Part shown: positions 17,137 through 25,162 of the stretch, in pieces
Layout: the number at the start of each line of letters is the position of its first letter
Numbering within the stretch: the first letter of the stretch is position 1
From: Endozoicomonadaceae bacterium
Lineage (GTDB): Bacteria; Pseudomonadota; Gammaproteobacteria; Pseudomonadales; Endozoicomonadaceae
DNA length: 37,009 bases
Reading direction: 5' to 3'
NCBI GenBank assembly: GCA_023146365.1
Contig: JAGLCE010000086.1
Location: 1-37,009, forward strand
The notes under the pieces: generated by a model
Seen by the model: the letters and a program-made list of their open reading frames with translations, nothing else
Databases searched by the model: none
Told to the model about the DNA's origin: nothing
Translations under genes and position numbers: made by a program

Positions 17137-18102
17137 TCCTCTTCCTTCAGAGTAGTCTGTAGTAAACTGCCCTTCTAGCCGTTCACATATTGATTTTCGC
17201 TCTGCTTCCCGCCTAACCTCTATATCATTTATCAATTCAACAACCAATTCATTAAGAAAGCTCTCATTCATTTCATCAGACAAATCCATAATAATTTTAT
17301 TCGTTTTCGTTAATTTATCAATGACTGCATTAAATTTTACGTCCCCTAATTCGTCAACTGATTGTAATACTTTCGCTTTCTCTATAGCATTTCTTTCAGC
17401 AACTATTCTATCATTCATTTCTTTCATAGCCGTTGTGTTAGCATTAATTTCACCAGTTATTTCAATCCATATTTCGTATATTTCTTGTAGTGATACTTCC
17501 GCCATAAAATTTTTTGCAACAACCATTCTATCAATAAGTTCACCCCTAACTTTTCTGTTAGCAGACTGCTCATCCATCATTTTAGTAAGTGCTTCGCCCC
17601 TTTGTTTTATCACTATGGCTATTTTTTCATCAGCTATTTTTTTAGCAGCAATTTTATCCATCATTTTATTCAATACTTCGTTCCTTTGCTGAATTAACAT
17701 TTCCGCCATCGCACTTTTTTCATCAAGAATTAAATCATTTTTATTGCCAGTTAATAATTCAGTACTTTTTTTATTATTAATTAATTCATTTTCACTAGCA
17801 TGATAGCTTTTGTTTTCAGTACACTTACATAACAAACATAATACATATTTACATATTTTGACGAGCCATTCTAATACTTTCTTCCTAAATGTTTTAGAGA
17901 GAATAAGTGTATCTTTTAGAGGGATTTTTATATCTTTGTTAGATATATGATCGGGCTCATCCAAGTTATCATTAGGAGGTGATTGTGAAATGGGTGCTAA
18001 TACTTTACTTATCATCGTATTTGTACTTTCCATATTTAAAATTCTCTTTGACCTTGACGAGTTGGAATATGCTAAAGATTCATTAGAGTCTTTTATTAAC
18101 AT
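17134..18102 (-). CDS. Candidate secreted effector, Cys-cluster and coiled-coil, 322 aa
   Basis: Unrecognised family. Residues 72-94 carry the Cys-cluster motif also seen in the genes at 318 and 1728, here FRKKVLEWLVKICKYV followed by LCLLCKC. The rest is rich in Met, Lys, Glu and Ile and looks like a long coiled coil. It has an internal repeat (LNKMMDKIAAKKIADEKIA and LTKMMDEQSANRKVRGELI). The reading frame ends within an IS256-type terminal repeat: the TAG stop is part of the IS end, so the original C-terminus is probably lost. Ribosome sites are weak for both the first ATG and the one at codon 24. Low GC compared with engB. Function unknown; a secreted protein is inferred from the shared motif and setting. 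Confidence 0.55.
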   Translation of the reverse strand: MLIKDSNESLAYSNSSRSKRILNMESTNTMISKVLAPISQSPPNDNLDEPDHISNKDIKIPLKDTLILSKTFRKKVLEWLVKICKYVLCLLCKCTENKSYHASENELINNKKSTELLTGNKNDLILDEKSAMAEMLIQQRNEVLNKMMDKIAAKKIADEKIAIVIKQRGEALTKMMDEQSANRKVRGELIDRMVVAKNFMAEVSLQEIYEIWIEITGEINANTTAMKEMNDRIVAERNAIEKAKVLQSVDELGDVKFNAVIDKLTKTNKIIMDLSDEMNESFLNELVVELINDIEVRREAERKSICERLEGQFTTDYSEGRG

Positions 18103-18213
18103 TAAATTTCAATGTTTGTGAGCTTTGTTTCAGGTCTATTGTTTGTTGCGATATAGAATAATTTGTCCGATGTGCAATTGGCTCAGTGCTTCCACACCAG
18201 GACAAATATATGA

Positions 18214-18760
18214 TCATATATTAATCAGTCCAAGCACTTTCATCATGTAGTTTTCGCACCATCCACAACTTTTCCGTCTGTTCTTGATACCTGCCTTAAC
18301 AGAAGTATCCAGTTTGAGAAAATTGAGAGCCAGCTGTCTTGCAACAGCCAATTTCTCAGCAGCAAAGCATTCTCTTACCCTGCAACGATCTTCATCAAAA
18401 GCCACATTAAGAACCCAGTGCACTAGATTCTCTACTAGCTGGTGCTTTCTTGTGGCTTGTAGTATTTCGTCAGCAAACCGTTTTCGGCTTGATATGAAGT
18501 AGCTGATCAGCGTATTTCCCTTTCCTTTTTTCTAACTATCCAGCTGAACGGTAGCAATGGTTTTTTCTTTCCAGCCACCGGCATTTGAATCTGCGACGAT
18601 ATCATTGATCACTCAACATCGACGATGCTCAACACGACCATGTGACGAGACTTTCTGCTCGGAAAACGCTTGGCCTGGCCTTCATTACTGTTAATCTGAC
18701 GGTAGTATTTACCAGTCAATCGCAATCGGCGATAACGATGGCATCCTTACACCCCTGATC
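18214..18760 (-). pseudogene. ISAs1-family transposase, C-terminal relic
   Basis: The readable part at the downstream end gives SSRKRFADEILQ...ENLVHWVLNVAFDEDRCRVR, then ALNFLKLD and GIKNRRK. This is the ISAs1-type transposase C-terminus, in which the family has YYISSL...HWGIENxLHWVLDVxF. Further upstream, fragments such as HGRVEHR and GWKEKTIATVQLD can be read in shifted frames, and the part around 18730-18760 is only weakly similar. Several stops and shifts make it inactive. The matching N-terminal piece lies 5 kb away at 23520-23648 in the same orientation. Confidence 0.75.
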
Positions 18761-18860
18761 AATACTCTATACCACCCATCATGCGTTTAATGTTTTTTTC
18801 CCAGTGTCAGTGCCATAACCTTTAGTTTCTCAATGTTTAAACACGTTTTGCAAAGTGAAG

Positions 18861-19436
18861 CTATCCCCACTCCTGTAATAATCGGTTGCTTTCCTTTAAC
18901 TGTTGAAGCTCAGTGATCATGTTCTGGCATAGTTGATAGCTAGAATTCTCATTTCTCCACCACTCGTCATCGTCATCGTCATCGTCATCGTCAGAAGAAG
19001 AAGAAAGTAGATTTTTAGTATAATTTTCATTAGAACTTATTTGATACAAAATATTTTTCTGTGCTTCCCATAACGTTGTTAGATTACTTTTTAGATGTTC
19101 ATTATTCTCATTTTCCTTCTTCATCTTGATTGTGAGCATTTTTATTTTAGTCTTAACAAGCATAATCTCTTTACCTATGTCAGAACTAATATTTCTTTTT
19201 CTCATTTCACAATTAATAATATTCTCTGATTTAGCTTGATAAATGCCTTTTATTACGATGGGCTTCTTACCATCTGATTCCATCATAAGTGCAGGCCAAA
19301 CCACATAATCAATAGTATTCTCTTTTGTACGACTCATCATATGGTCTGGATTCGCATTGACATCTTTTTCCGGAATATGTATGCGTAGCGATAGAAACGG
19401 TTGTGTAAAATATAAAAAAACATCGTAGATATGCAA
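18861..19436 (-). CDS. Orphan coiled-coil protein with Asp run, probably the 3' part of a split gene
   Basis: 191 codons, no known domain. The middle (about 85-130) is a Lys/Glu/Asn-rich coiled coil. A run of nine aspartates (DDDDDDDDD) follows SSSS and precedes EWWRNE. The C-terminus is again helical (MITELQQLKESNRLLQEW). The start codon has no convincing ribosome site and lies inside the end of the upstream gene. The two frames meet at a run of seven T, so this is probably the second half of the gene at 19337-20554 after a one-base shift. Function unknown. Confidence 0.45.
   Translation of the reverse strand: MHIYDVFLYFTQPFLSLRIHIPEKDVNANPDHMMSRTKENTIDYVVWPALMMESDGKKPIVIKGIYQAKSENIINCEMRKRNISSDIGKEIMLVKTKIKMLTIKMKKENENNEHLKSNLTTLWEAQKNILYQISSNENYTKNLLSSSSDDDDDDDDDEWWRNENSSYQLCQNMITELQQLKESNRLLQEWG
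18965..18996 (-). repeat. Hexanucleotide microsatellite encoding poly-Asp
   Basis: About five perfect copies of TCGTCA (GAC/GAT codons on the coding strand) in the gene at 18861. A change in copy number adds or removes Asp pairs without shifting the frame. Confidence 0.8.
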
Positions 19437-20554
19437 TTATCTATATAATTATTGAAGGATAGAAAATTAAATATATAACTTGGATTAACCTGTGAAAGCG
19501 TAGTCACCTGATGTAGTATATAGCAACGTATACAAGACTTATTCTTATAAAAAGATGGACTGTTGTAATCATCTTGTATTTTTTTATTTATCTGCTTTTT
19601 TTGATCATAAGACGAATCTTCATAAGATTCCAGGTCAAAATTTAATGCTATATACTTACGTGAATTGTCTATGAACTCTTTAACATGCTTATTGGCTGCA
19701 GATAATATATCCAATAATATTCTGGTAATTTCTCTATCACTAAATATACAGTTGTTAGATAGTTCCGAGTTATGATACATTAAGTAATGCCTTGTCCATG
19801 AGTCACGATAGAGTTTTCTAAATTTTATGCTCACCGCTGAAATGTTGTCAATATAAGTCGTTACTGTCTGCGTTTCATAAGAAGTCGCATCCTTACAAAC
19901 CTCACTCAGAATTTTATTTCTGATTTCCTTTTCTGTAGTGATTTCATCCTTCAGTTTACCTATTGGTAGGTTACAAGTTTTTTTGTTATAGTGAATCTTA
20001 ATTATGAGGCCCTCATTCACCTCGATAAGCATATTATTATAACGCCTTACATCTTCATTGAATGACATCAGATAATCATTATCTTTTTTTATATCATTAC
20101 ATCTAATGGTAATATCTTCTACTATATCTCTCAGATTATGTGATTCCTGTGATTCCTGTAATATTTGTGATTCATTTGATTTCTGTAATTCCTCTAATTT
20201 TTTTTCGTTTCCCAAGGGTGGAACCTGCTTGGTAAATGTTGAGGCATCATCTGTGTTCGGATTTTTATTTTCTGTGCTTTGTACCATATCGTTGGGGCTA
20301 AAAGAGGTGCATGGTTTGATACTTTTCCATGCTCGAAGTGGCTGACTTAGTGCACGCGCGAACGTAGAATCTCTATGATCATCGATGTATTGACTTGCCT
20401 CGGCTACGCTAATTGTTTGACCTCTAAAAAATGCAATAACACCTAAAAACACCCCCTTCTTACAATAGGTATAATTGAATGAATCTAGCCAAGTTAGCTG
20501 GACTGACTCATCTGTATCTGACTGGCTATTCGTGGATGTGAATGTTATAGGCAT
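19337..20554 (-). CDS. Orphan protein, 405 aa, probably the 5' part of a split gene
   Basis: No family recognised. The start MPITFTSTNSQSDTDES has a modest GGA ribosome site about 11 bases upstream. Residues 30-60 contain a hydrophobic patch and GQTISVAEASQYIDDHRDS. Residues 115-165 are Gln/Glu/Ser-rich with repeats (QILQESQESHN). The central part is helical and charged. The last 40 residues are AT-driven and protein-like only in part; the frame probably should switch at the T7 tract near 19411-19417 into the gene at 18861-19436. Low GC. Possibly a host-directed protein, by neighbourhood only. Confidence 0.5.
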   Translation of the reverse strand: MPITFTSTNSQSDTDESVQLTWLDSFNYTYCKKGVFLGVIAFFRGQTISVAEASQYIDDHRDSTFARALSQPLRAWKSIKPCTSFSPNDMVQSTENKNPNTDDASTFTKQVPPLGNEKKLEELQKSNESQILQESQESHNLRDIVEDITIRCNDIKKDNDYLMSFNEDVRRYNNMLIEVNEGLIIKIHYNKKTCNLPIGKLKDEITTEKEIRNKILSEVCKDATSYETQTVTTYIDNISAVSIKFRKLYRDSWTRHYLMYHNSELSNNCIFSDREITRILLDILSAANKHVKEFIDNSRKYIALNFDLESYEDSSYDQKKQINKKIQDDYNSPSFYKNKSCIRCYILHQVTTLSQVNPSYIFNFLSFNNYIDNCISTMFFYILHNRFYRYAYIFRKKMSMRIQTI

Positions 20555-20888
20555 AATAGTTTTTCCGATTATTTCTAAGCTACGTAAAACTCATATTTAA
20601 AATTATATTATCTATTAGGATAATGATTGTTAATAAAAGTTCCTGTTCACAGAAAAAATAATTATTGGTTTATGGTGGCCGTGGCTGCTTGGAGAACCAG
20701 TAAAAAAAAGGGGTCAAGTCACTTGTACAATAAAACCATCTTACCTACTCTTTAATTATGCCAAAACCCCAGCGAATTTAATATGAGTTTTATTGCATAA
20801 ATGACCTTCCCTCTTTTTTTGATAGGCAGTTAGACAGTTTTTTTTTGCAGCCCCCTATTGTTCCGTACACAGCTGTTTTTTAGTTGAG
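20555..20888. other. Spacer with a possible relic of a REP-associated transposase
   Basis: AT-rich, no intact gene. Around 20705-20790 the plus strand has GGGGTCAAGTCACTTGTAC, then ATG CCA AAA CCC CAG CGA. MPKP(R/Q)R is how many Y1 REP-associated transposases begin, and their ends often carry a GGGTCAAGTC motif. The frame stops after seven codons. This is recalled resemblance only. Confidence 0.35.
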
Positions 20889-21269
20889 TCATGGCGACGG
20901 ATGTTGTTTTACTTTATGTTTACTTAAACTATAAACAACTGAAAAAAATTTCCCGCATACATCGCATCTAAACGGCTTATCATCAACGTGTTTTTTCCGT
21001 TTATGTATTTTTAAATAACGATTGATTACAAAACCTTCTTTACATATATCGCACTTATACGGAGTCACACCAGAGTGCCATTTTCGCCTATGTTTCCTTA
21101 AGCCAGTAATGGTTAAAAAATATTTTTTACCTTCATCACATGACCAATACTGATCACCTGAGTGTGTTCGTTTATGTATATTTAAAGCATGCGTGGTTAC
21201 AAAATATTTTTCGCACTTATCGCATTTATACTGACGCTTATTCAGTGTGCCATTTTTCGACATGTCCAT
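20889..21269 (-). CDS. C2H2 zinc-finger protein, broken gene, four fingers in this frame
   Basis: Four C2H2 fingers occupy residues 14-36, 42-65, 71-94 and 100-123, each of the type YKCDKCEKYF...L..HK..H. The linkers (SGVTPYK, VDDKPFR) resemble the TGEKP linker of eukaryotic DNA-binding arrays. In the second finger the second Cys is replaced by Gly (SCDEG), so it should not bind zinc. A further finger lies just upstream in another frame, so the ATG used here is probably not the true start. It has no ribosome site. Classical multi-finger arrays are very rare in bacteria; acquisition from a eukaryotic host is the simplest reading. A nucleic-acid-binding effector is possible. Confidence 0.7.
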   Translation of the reverse strand: MDMSKNGTLNKRQYKCDKCEKYFVTTHALNIHKRTHSGDQYWSCDEGKKYFLTITGLRKHRRKWHSGVTPYKCDICKEGFVINRYLKIHKRKKHVDDKPFRCDVCGKFFSVVYSLSKHKVKQHPSP

Positions 21270-21357
21270 TTAAGCCATTAATGGTTGAAAAATATTTTTC
21301 ACATTGATGGCATTTATACGGCTTATCAGCAGAGTGTTTTAGTTTATGTACATTGCA
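21238..21357 (-). pseudogene. Upstream part of the zinc-finger gene, frame-shifted
   Basis: In a different frame the minus strand reads NVHKLKHSADKP, then YKCHQCEKYFSTINGL, then NGHVEKWHTE and a stop. This is the tail of one finger and a complete further finger (Cys-x2-Cys, His-x4-His). Removing one T at GAATAAG joins it to KRQYKC of the gene below. The 5' end runs into a REP-like palindrome, so the beginning of the gene has been lost or replaced. Confidence 0.75.
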
Positions 21358-21361
21358 ATTA

Positions 21362-21474
21362 GTATGCATTTCTACGCAGGAGCGTGGTAACGAATACGGG
21401 ACTTATTATAATGGGAAGCAGTACTACAAGATCAAGGATAGATATGCATTTCTACGCAGGAGCGTGGAAACGAG
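21362..21474. repeat. Paired REP-like palindromes with conserved spacer (copies 2 and 3)
   Basis: Two direct copies (21362-21393 and 21442-21474) of the palindrome flank about 48 bases. The spacer contains AATGGGAAG, TACTACAA and ATCAAGGATA. Almost the same spacer recurs, inverted, between the palindromes at 27263-27370. Confidence 0.85.
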
Positions 21475-21550
21475 ACAATGAGTAGGAGCCGCTATACAGA
21501 TACGGCTATTAGCCGTCTTAATGATTAACTTATCCCCCAACAATCGGCGC

Positions 21551-21570
21551 GGAACATTCGAAAATGTTCC
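21551..21570. other. Perfect 8-bp hairpin
   Basis: GGAACATT-CGAA-AATGTTCC is a stable stem with a CGAA tetraloop, downstream of the small gene at 21633. No T-run follows on either strand, so terminator activity is uncertain. Confidence 0.5.
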
Positions 21571-21632
21571 ACTAGATCTTAAGAAACTGGATATTTTTGA
21601 TGCTTAATCAGATAGTAATGATCTGAACTATT

Positions 21633-21809
21633 TTACTCCAAACGAACCGGCTTCATGCCGCCATGTTCGTCCAGTATATTGGGAACAATCTGTACGCATC
21701 CTCCTTGCGCTAGAAAATCTTCAACCTGCTGTTCAAGTACCCGACGCAGATTGGCTTTCTCAATATCCATACCGAACGATTCTGTTGCAAAACTTTCTGA
21801 AACATTCAT
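21633..21809 (-). CDS. Small protein, 58 aa, with a SutA-like C-terminal motif
   Basis: The ATG has GGAG 7 bases upstream and the composition is like the core genes, so I take it as real. The protein contains LRRVLEQQVEDFLAQGG followed by CVQIVPN. A similar block, FLAKGGKIxEVxPN, closes the Pseudomonas RNA-polymerase-binding protein SutA as I recall it. The acidic N-terminal region of SutA is absent here. If related it could act on transcription in slow growth, but that is speculative. It is isolated among mobile-element debris, which suggests either a survivor of the original chromosome or a gene that has lost its neighbours. Confidence 0.55.
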   Translation of the reverse strand: MNVSESFATESFGMDIEKANLRRVLEQQVEDFLAQGGCVQIVPNILDEHGGMKPVRLE

Positions 21810-22445
21810 GGCAGCACTCCATTAATAAAAGTCTGTCGTGTGATATCCGCTGATAATCCCTTCAACTGCTTGCAACATCGTGGCAAGTTATCAATATGAC
21901 TCTCTATTCACATCAGTAGACAATCATAATTTTCCTTTTGTACTAATGACTGTTTCACAGTTCGTGCCAAGACGTATTGATACCCAATAAAAAGTCAAAA
22001 ACACTGGAAATACAGGGATTTACCCACATTCAAACAAACGTTTAATGGTAGGAGTCATACACGTTGAAAATGATCTTTATGTTTCCAGATAACACAAAAC
22101 GTTACCCTGAAAAAGTAGGCAGTAACACATAACTCAACAGGCAACTAAACACCACTTTAAAAGCACTTCAAAAATAAGCGTAGGCACTGCGAGTCTGATC
22201 AGGCGTCAAAGCTGTTGATTTTATATTGCATCCATGGAGAGAGAAGCCCCCCTCTGAAACGTGCCAGGCTCGCTTTCATTTCGAAATAATAATCTACTCA
22301 TACACCCTACTTTCTAGGCTCAAGACAACGTTAGCATGGAGGTGTTTTCCAGCTTGCGTGTCAAGTATCCAAAGGTAGAGGTTCAATAATATTGTGCTGT
22401 TGATATCAAGCTTTCTGGCTCAGGCCGAAGTCTCTGGTATGACTC
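21810..22445. other. Spacer without recognisable gene
   Basis: About 635 bases. It includes the promoter region of the 58-codon gene and, near 22300-22445, frame-shifted bases that may be the tail of the reverse transcriptase gene. I looked for a group II intron domain V here and did not find one. Confidence 0.4.
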
Positions 22446-23138
22446 CTAGATTGCCAGCATAAGTGATACCCCTCGTCTCATTAAATTTCGTACTTTAGTT
22501 CTTGGCTTGCGCGACTGACGCCAATAAGCCATTCGCACTCTACGACGAATCCAGTGATCCAAATCCACGCAAAATTGATAGCCCTTGGTGATGCCAAAAT
22601 AATTGATCAATCCACGGATATACTGGCTTGTTTTAAATAGCTGATAGCGCATAGACACGCCCCAGTTTCTATTCGTTAACTCACGTATGCGCTGTTTAGA
22701 CCATTCCAAAGTATCGCGGCGAATATGGATGTTCCCCGAACGAAACGTGAAACCAAGAAACTGACTCTGGTTGGTTTTAACTACACGACTTTTTATTGTG
22801 TTAACAATTAATTTCAAACGGTTTTGCAGGAATTTACTGATACTTAGTAGCACACGGTCTCCCGCTCGCTGACTCTTTACCAGGATCGTAAAATCATCAG
22901 CGTAACGGGCAAACTTGTTGTCACGTTGCTCAAGTTATTTGTCCAAAGGATCAAGCATGATATTCGCTAGCGGCCCACGTTGATGAACACCTTCTCTGGA
23001 TTCCTGATAGCGCTGGTTGTCGACAATCCCAGCTCGAAGATAACACTGAATCAACCTAAGAAGACGTTTACCGCCATCCGGCTTATCGATTTCAACGCAC
23101 TTGACCGGCGATGGTTTGTAGTGACCTGTTTCGAGGGT
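22446..23138 (-). pseudogene. Group II intron reverse transcriptase/maturase, degraded
   Basis: In one frame the minus strand reads ETGHYKPSPVKCVEIDKPDGGKR, then RLIQCYLRAGI and REGVHQRGPLANIMLDPLDK, a stop, and LEQRDNKFARYADDFTILVKS, continuing as FLGFTFRSG and the maturase region. The YADD catalytic motif is intact. Damage seen: a single TAA between DK and LEQ (family has DKELE), loss of about 80 residues after KPDGGKR, and a frameshift near the C-terminus. The 5' end is cut by an IS256 terminus. Confidence 0.85.
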
Positions 23139-23520
23139 GCTCAAAGTTCTGTGTCAGCCTAGCTAGTCATAAGCTAATGTAGTCGTTTAAACGATTCGGA
23201 TAATGGATCGCCAGCTGCGACAGCGTTAAATTCCAGTTTTGTACAGGATATGTCCAACGCTCAGAGGCTTTCAGTATACCGGCATAGAGCAACTTCAGTA
23301 AGCTCTCCTCATTAGCGAAGCCTCCCTTGGTTTTGGTCAGTTTTCGAAACTGCCAATGCACGGCCTCAACGGCATTGCTGGTGTAAATAGCCTTGCGAAC
23401 ATAGTCGGGGGATTTAAAGTAAGCCGACAGTATTGGCCACTTTCTCCGCCAGGATTTAATCACCATAGGGTATTTTTCACCCCATCTGTTTTCCAGCTCA
23501 TCCTCACGGCGAACCATCGA
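23134..23520 (-). pseudogene. IS256-family transposase, C-terminal fragment with right terminus
   Basis: The minus strand encodes DELENRWGEKYPMVIKSW, then IYTSNAVEAVHWQFRKLTKTKG, NEESLLKLLYAGI and NWNLTLSQLAIHYPNRLNDY, the conserved end of IS256-family transposases. The terminal repeat GGCTGACACAGAACTTTGAG lies just beyond its stop codon and abuts the reverse transcriptase relic. The upstream part is replaced by an ISAs1-type N-terminus at about 23520. Confidence 0.88.
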
Positions 23521-23648
23521 ATACTGTTCCAATCGTCTGCTCCACAAAGAATCGCACAGACTGATATAAACATGATTTCAGCCAAAATGTGGGTTGTTTT
23601 TTTATCAGTGAGTGTACTAAATTTGAAAAACAGAGATTTTGAAGACAT
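23520..23648 (-). pseudogene. ISAs1-family transposase, N-terminal fragment
   Basis: The reading frame from 23648 begins MSSKSLFFKFSTLTDKK and continues THILAEIMFISVCAILCGADDW, the conserved N-terminus of ISAs1-type transposases. After DDWNSI the sequence switches to IS256 transposase in another frame. AAGG precedes the ATG at short distance. Confidence 0.8.
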
Positions 23649-23790
23649 TAGCGCCTTAGGAATCAGGAAAAAGACGCCATTTTACAGGTTTTCAGGCCGT
23701 TTGACTGTTCAAATAACGTTCATCATTTGCTTGAACAGCCACATCTGATTTACGCCCATCAATTGATGATACGGTTGCACCTGATACTCC

Positions 23791-24030
23791 TTAGTCAATA
23801 GTACATTTCTTTGGACGGCATGTGTCAGAGTATTTGATACCCAAGTATGAACGTTGTTCACTAGATGGCTGTCTAATTTTTTGTAGAATATAGTTTTCTG
23901 TATATTTTGATTTACTTACAGACTTAGAGACAAAAACACATGATAAACTAATATCCTCATCTGGTGGTGTATGTCTATGTAATCTTTGTAGTGATGAATT
24001 TTCTTTTATATAACAACGATATACGTGCAT
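23791..24030 (-). CDS. Small orphan protein, 79 aa
   Basis: Unrecognised. A good ribosome site (AAGGAG, 7 bases before the ATG) supports translation. The protein is basic, has several scattered cysteines (CYIKEN, LSCVFVSKSVSKSKY, DTCRPKKC), and has neither signal peptide nor membrane helix. It sits between transposase relics. It could be a small effector, a toxin-like product, or the remains of a longer gene; nothing in the sequence decides. Confidence 0.4.
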   Translation of the reverse strand: MHVYRCYIKENSSLQRLHRHTPPDEDISLSCVFVSKSVSKSKYTENYILQKIRQPSSEQRSYLGIKYSDTCRPKKCTID

Positions 24031-24086
24031 TCATATCTCCTTATGATACGTAAATAAGACTCAGTTGGGCACGGTCCATTGCTTTA

Positions 24087-24119
24087 AGTTCACTACTTTT
24101 TTCACTACTTTTTTCACTA
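24087..24119. repeat. Short tandem repeat TTCACTACTTTTT
   Basis: Two full units and part of a third of a 13-base motif (TTCACTACTTTTT) in non-coding sequence upstream of an IS3-type fragment. Confidence 0.7.
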
Positions 24120-24215
24120 ATTTGTATAGTAATTGTAAATTTATTGCCCGCCCTCCCCCTATCAGGCTAGTTGTTGCAATTAATTTTCTACCTATCAATA
24201 AGCAGAGGGCGCGGT

Positions 24216-24371
24216 ATGAAACATTATTCGCTCGAACGCAAAGAGGTGGCTGTCCAGAAGATGATGCCACCCAGCAACACTCCAATCGCAACACTAACTC
24301 GACATCACCGAGGCAACACACTGTATAATTGGCGCAAACAAACTAATAGTAGAGGTTTAACCGTCTACTGA
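24216..24371 (+). pseudogene. IS3-like transposase OrfA, N-terminal fragment
   Basis: The 51 codons MKHYSLERKEVAVQKMMPPS followed by TPIATLTR and TLYNWRKQT match the helix-turn-helix N-terminus of an OrfA-type transposase (family has KMMPPxNxPIAEIxxxxGxxxxTLYNWR). The turn is shortened and the frame stops after 51 residues. No OrfB follows. Confidence 0.7.
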
Positions 24372-24560
24372 TAAGTCATCAATCAACACCCTACCTAGAT
24401 AGTCGGATAGCTGTATTTCATGCTGTAGATTCTATCTACATTATCAGAAAAATCACCAATCAATATTACAAAAATAAATAATAATCACTCTTCTAAAAAT
24501 ATAATTAGAGGCACTAAGCATTATGAACAGGTAATAATTTCGCATACTTTTCTTAATAGA

Positions 24561-24668
24561 TTGGGAACTTAACGCTGTCGAAGCTGGCGAACCATTTTAT
24601 CCAAATCGCTTAGATGACTACATCAGCTTATGACGGCTAGGCTGACAAAAAACGTTGAAGACACTCCC
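24561..24668 (+). mobile_element. IS256-family right end, short relic on the plus strand
   Basis: Bases read GNLTLSKLANHF and, after a one-base shift, YPNRLDDYISL then stop. This is the same transposase terminus as at 23167-23230 in the opposite orientation. A decayed terminal repeat (GGCTGACAAAAAACGTTGAA) follows. Confidence 0.8.
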
Positions 24669-25162
24669 TTCCCCTCACTAAGTCAAGCCATCTATCCTTC
24701 TTGTTAGTGATAATCAATGCATTATTTCATAGACTCTGATCACTGAAAATAATCACAGGAATGTAATATGGGTCTATACATTGCAACAACAAGTCATATG
24801 CATATGGTAGTACCAACTGTAAACATACCTATTGAGACTCTGTTCAACTAACGAAATTAATGGGTGAAAACGAACCACAGGCATTTCATCTTGGTAATTC
24901 AGAGTTCATCCCCAGCTCTGATGGTGTTCAAGATTTATCGTTAGAACATCGAACAGTTACTACTGCCCCACCAATCAGCCACTCTCCTATGCCCGATACG
25001 TCATCCATTGGTTATCTGGTACAGTAATTGCAAATGAATACTGAAACCAATACATTTTTTCCTCGTTCCCACACAAGAGCGTTGGAACGAGAAATGTTGA
25101 TCCATATAGGTGTAAAGCAATCAAATATTTCGAACTGAGAAAATCGATCGTTATGTGTCAGT
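24669..25162. other. Spacer with two very short possible reading frames
   Basis: Plus-strand frames at 24768 (27 codons, AGGA upstream, starts MGLYIATTSH) and 24860 (55 codons, starts MGENEPQAFHLGN, ends SSIGYLVQ) may together be a frame-shifted relic of one small gene. Neither resembles a known protein. One REP-like palindrome lies at 25062. Confidence 0.35.
25062..25091. repeat. REP-like palindrome, copy 4
   Basis: CTCGTTCCCACACAAGAGCG followed by TTGGAACGAG. The arms CTCGTTCC and GGAACGAG pair perfectly; the inner part has decayed. Confidence 0.8.

Noticed and set aside
21362..21474. Possible CRISPR array
   Set aside because: The units are palindromic REP-like repeats in pairs, few in number, with conserved spacers and no cas genes nearby.
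24061..24328. Overlapping 86-87-codon frames on both strands upstream of the IS3-like fragment
   Set aside because: They run through a simple TTCACTACTTTTT repeat and have no ribosome site; only the OrfA-like part at 24216 resembles a protein.
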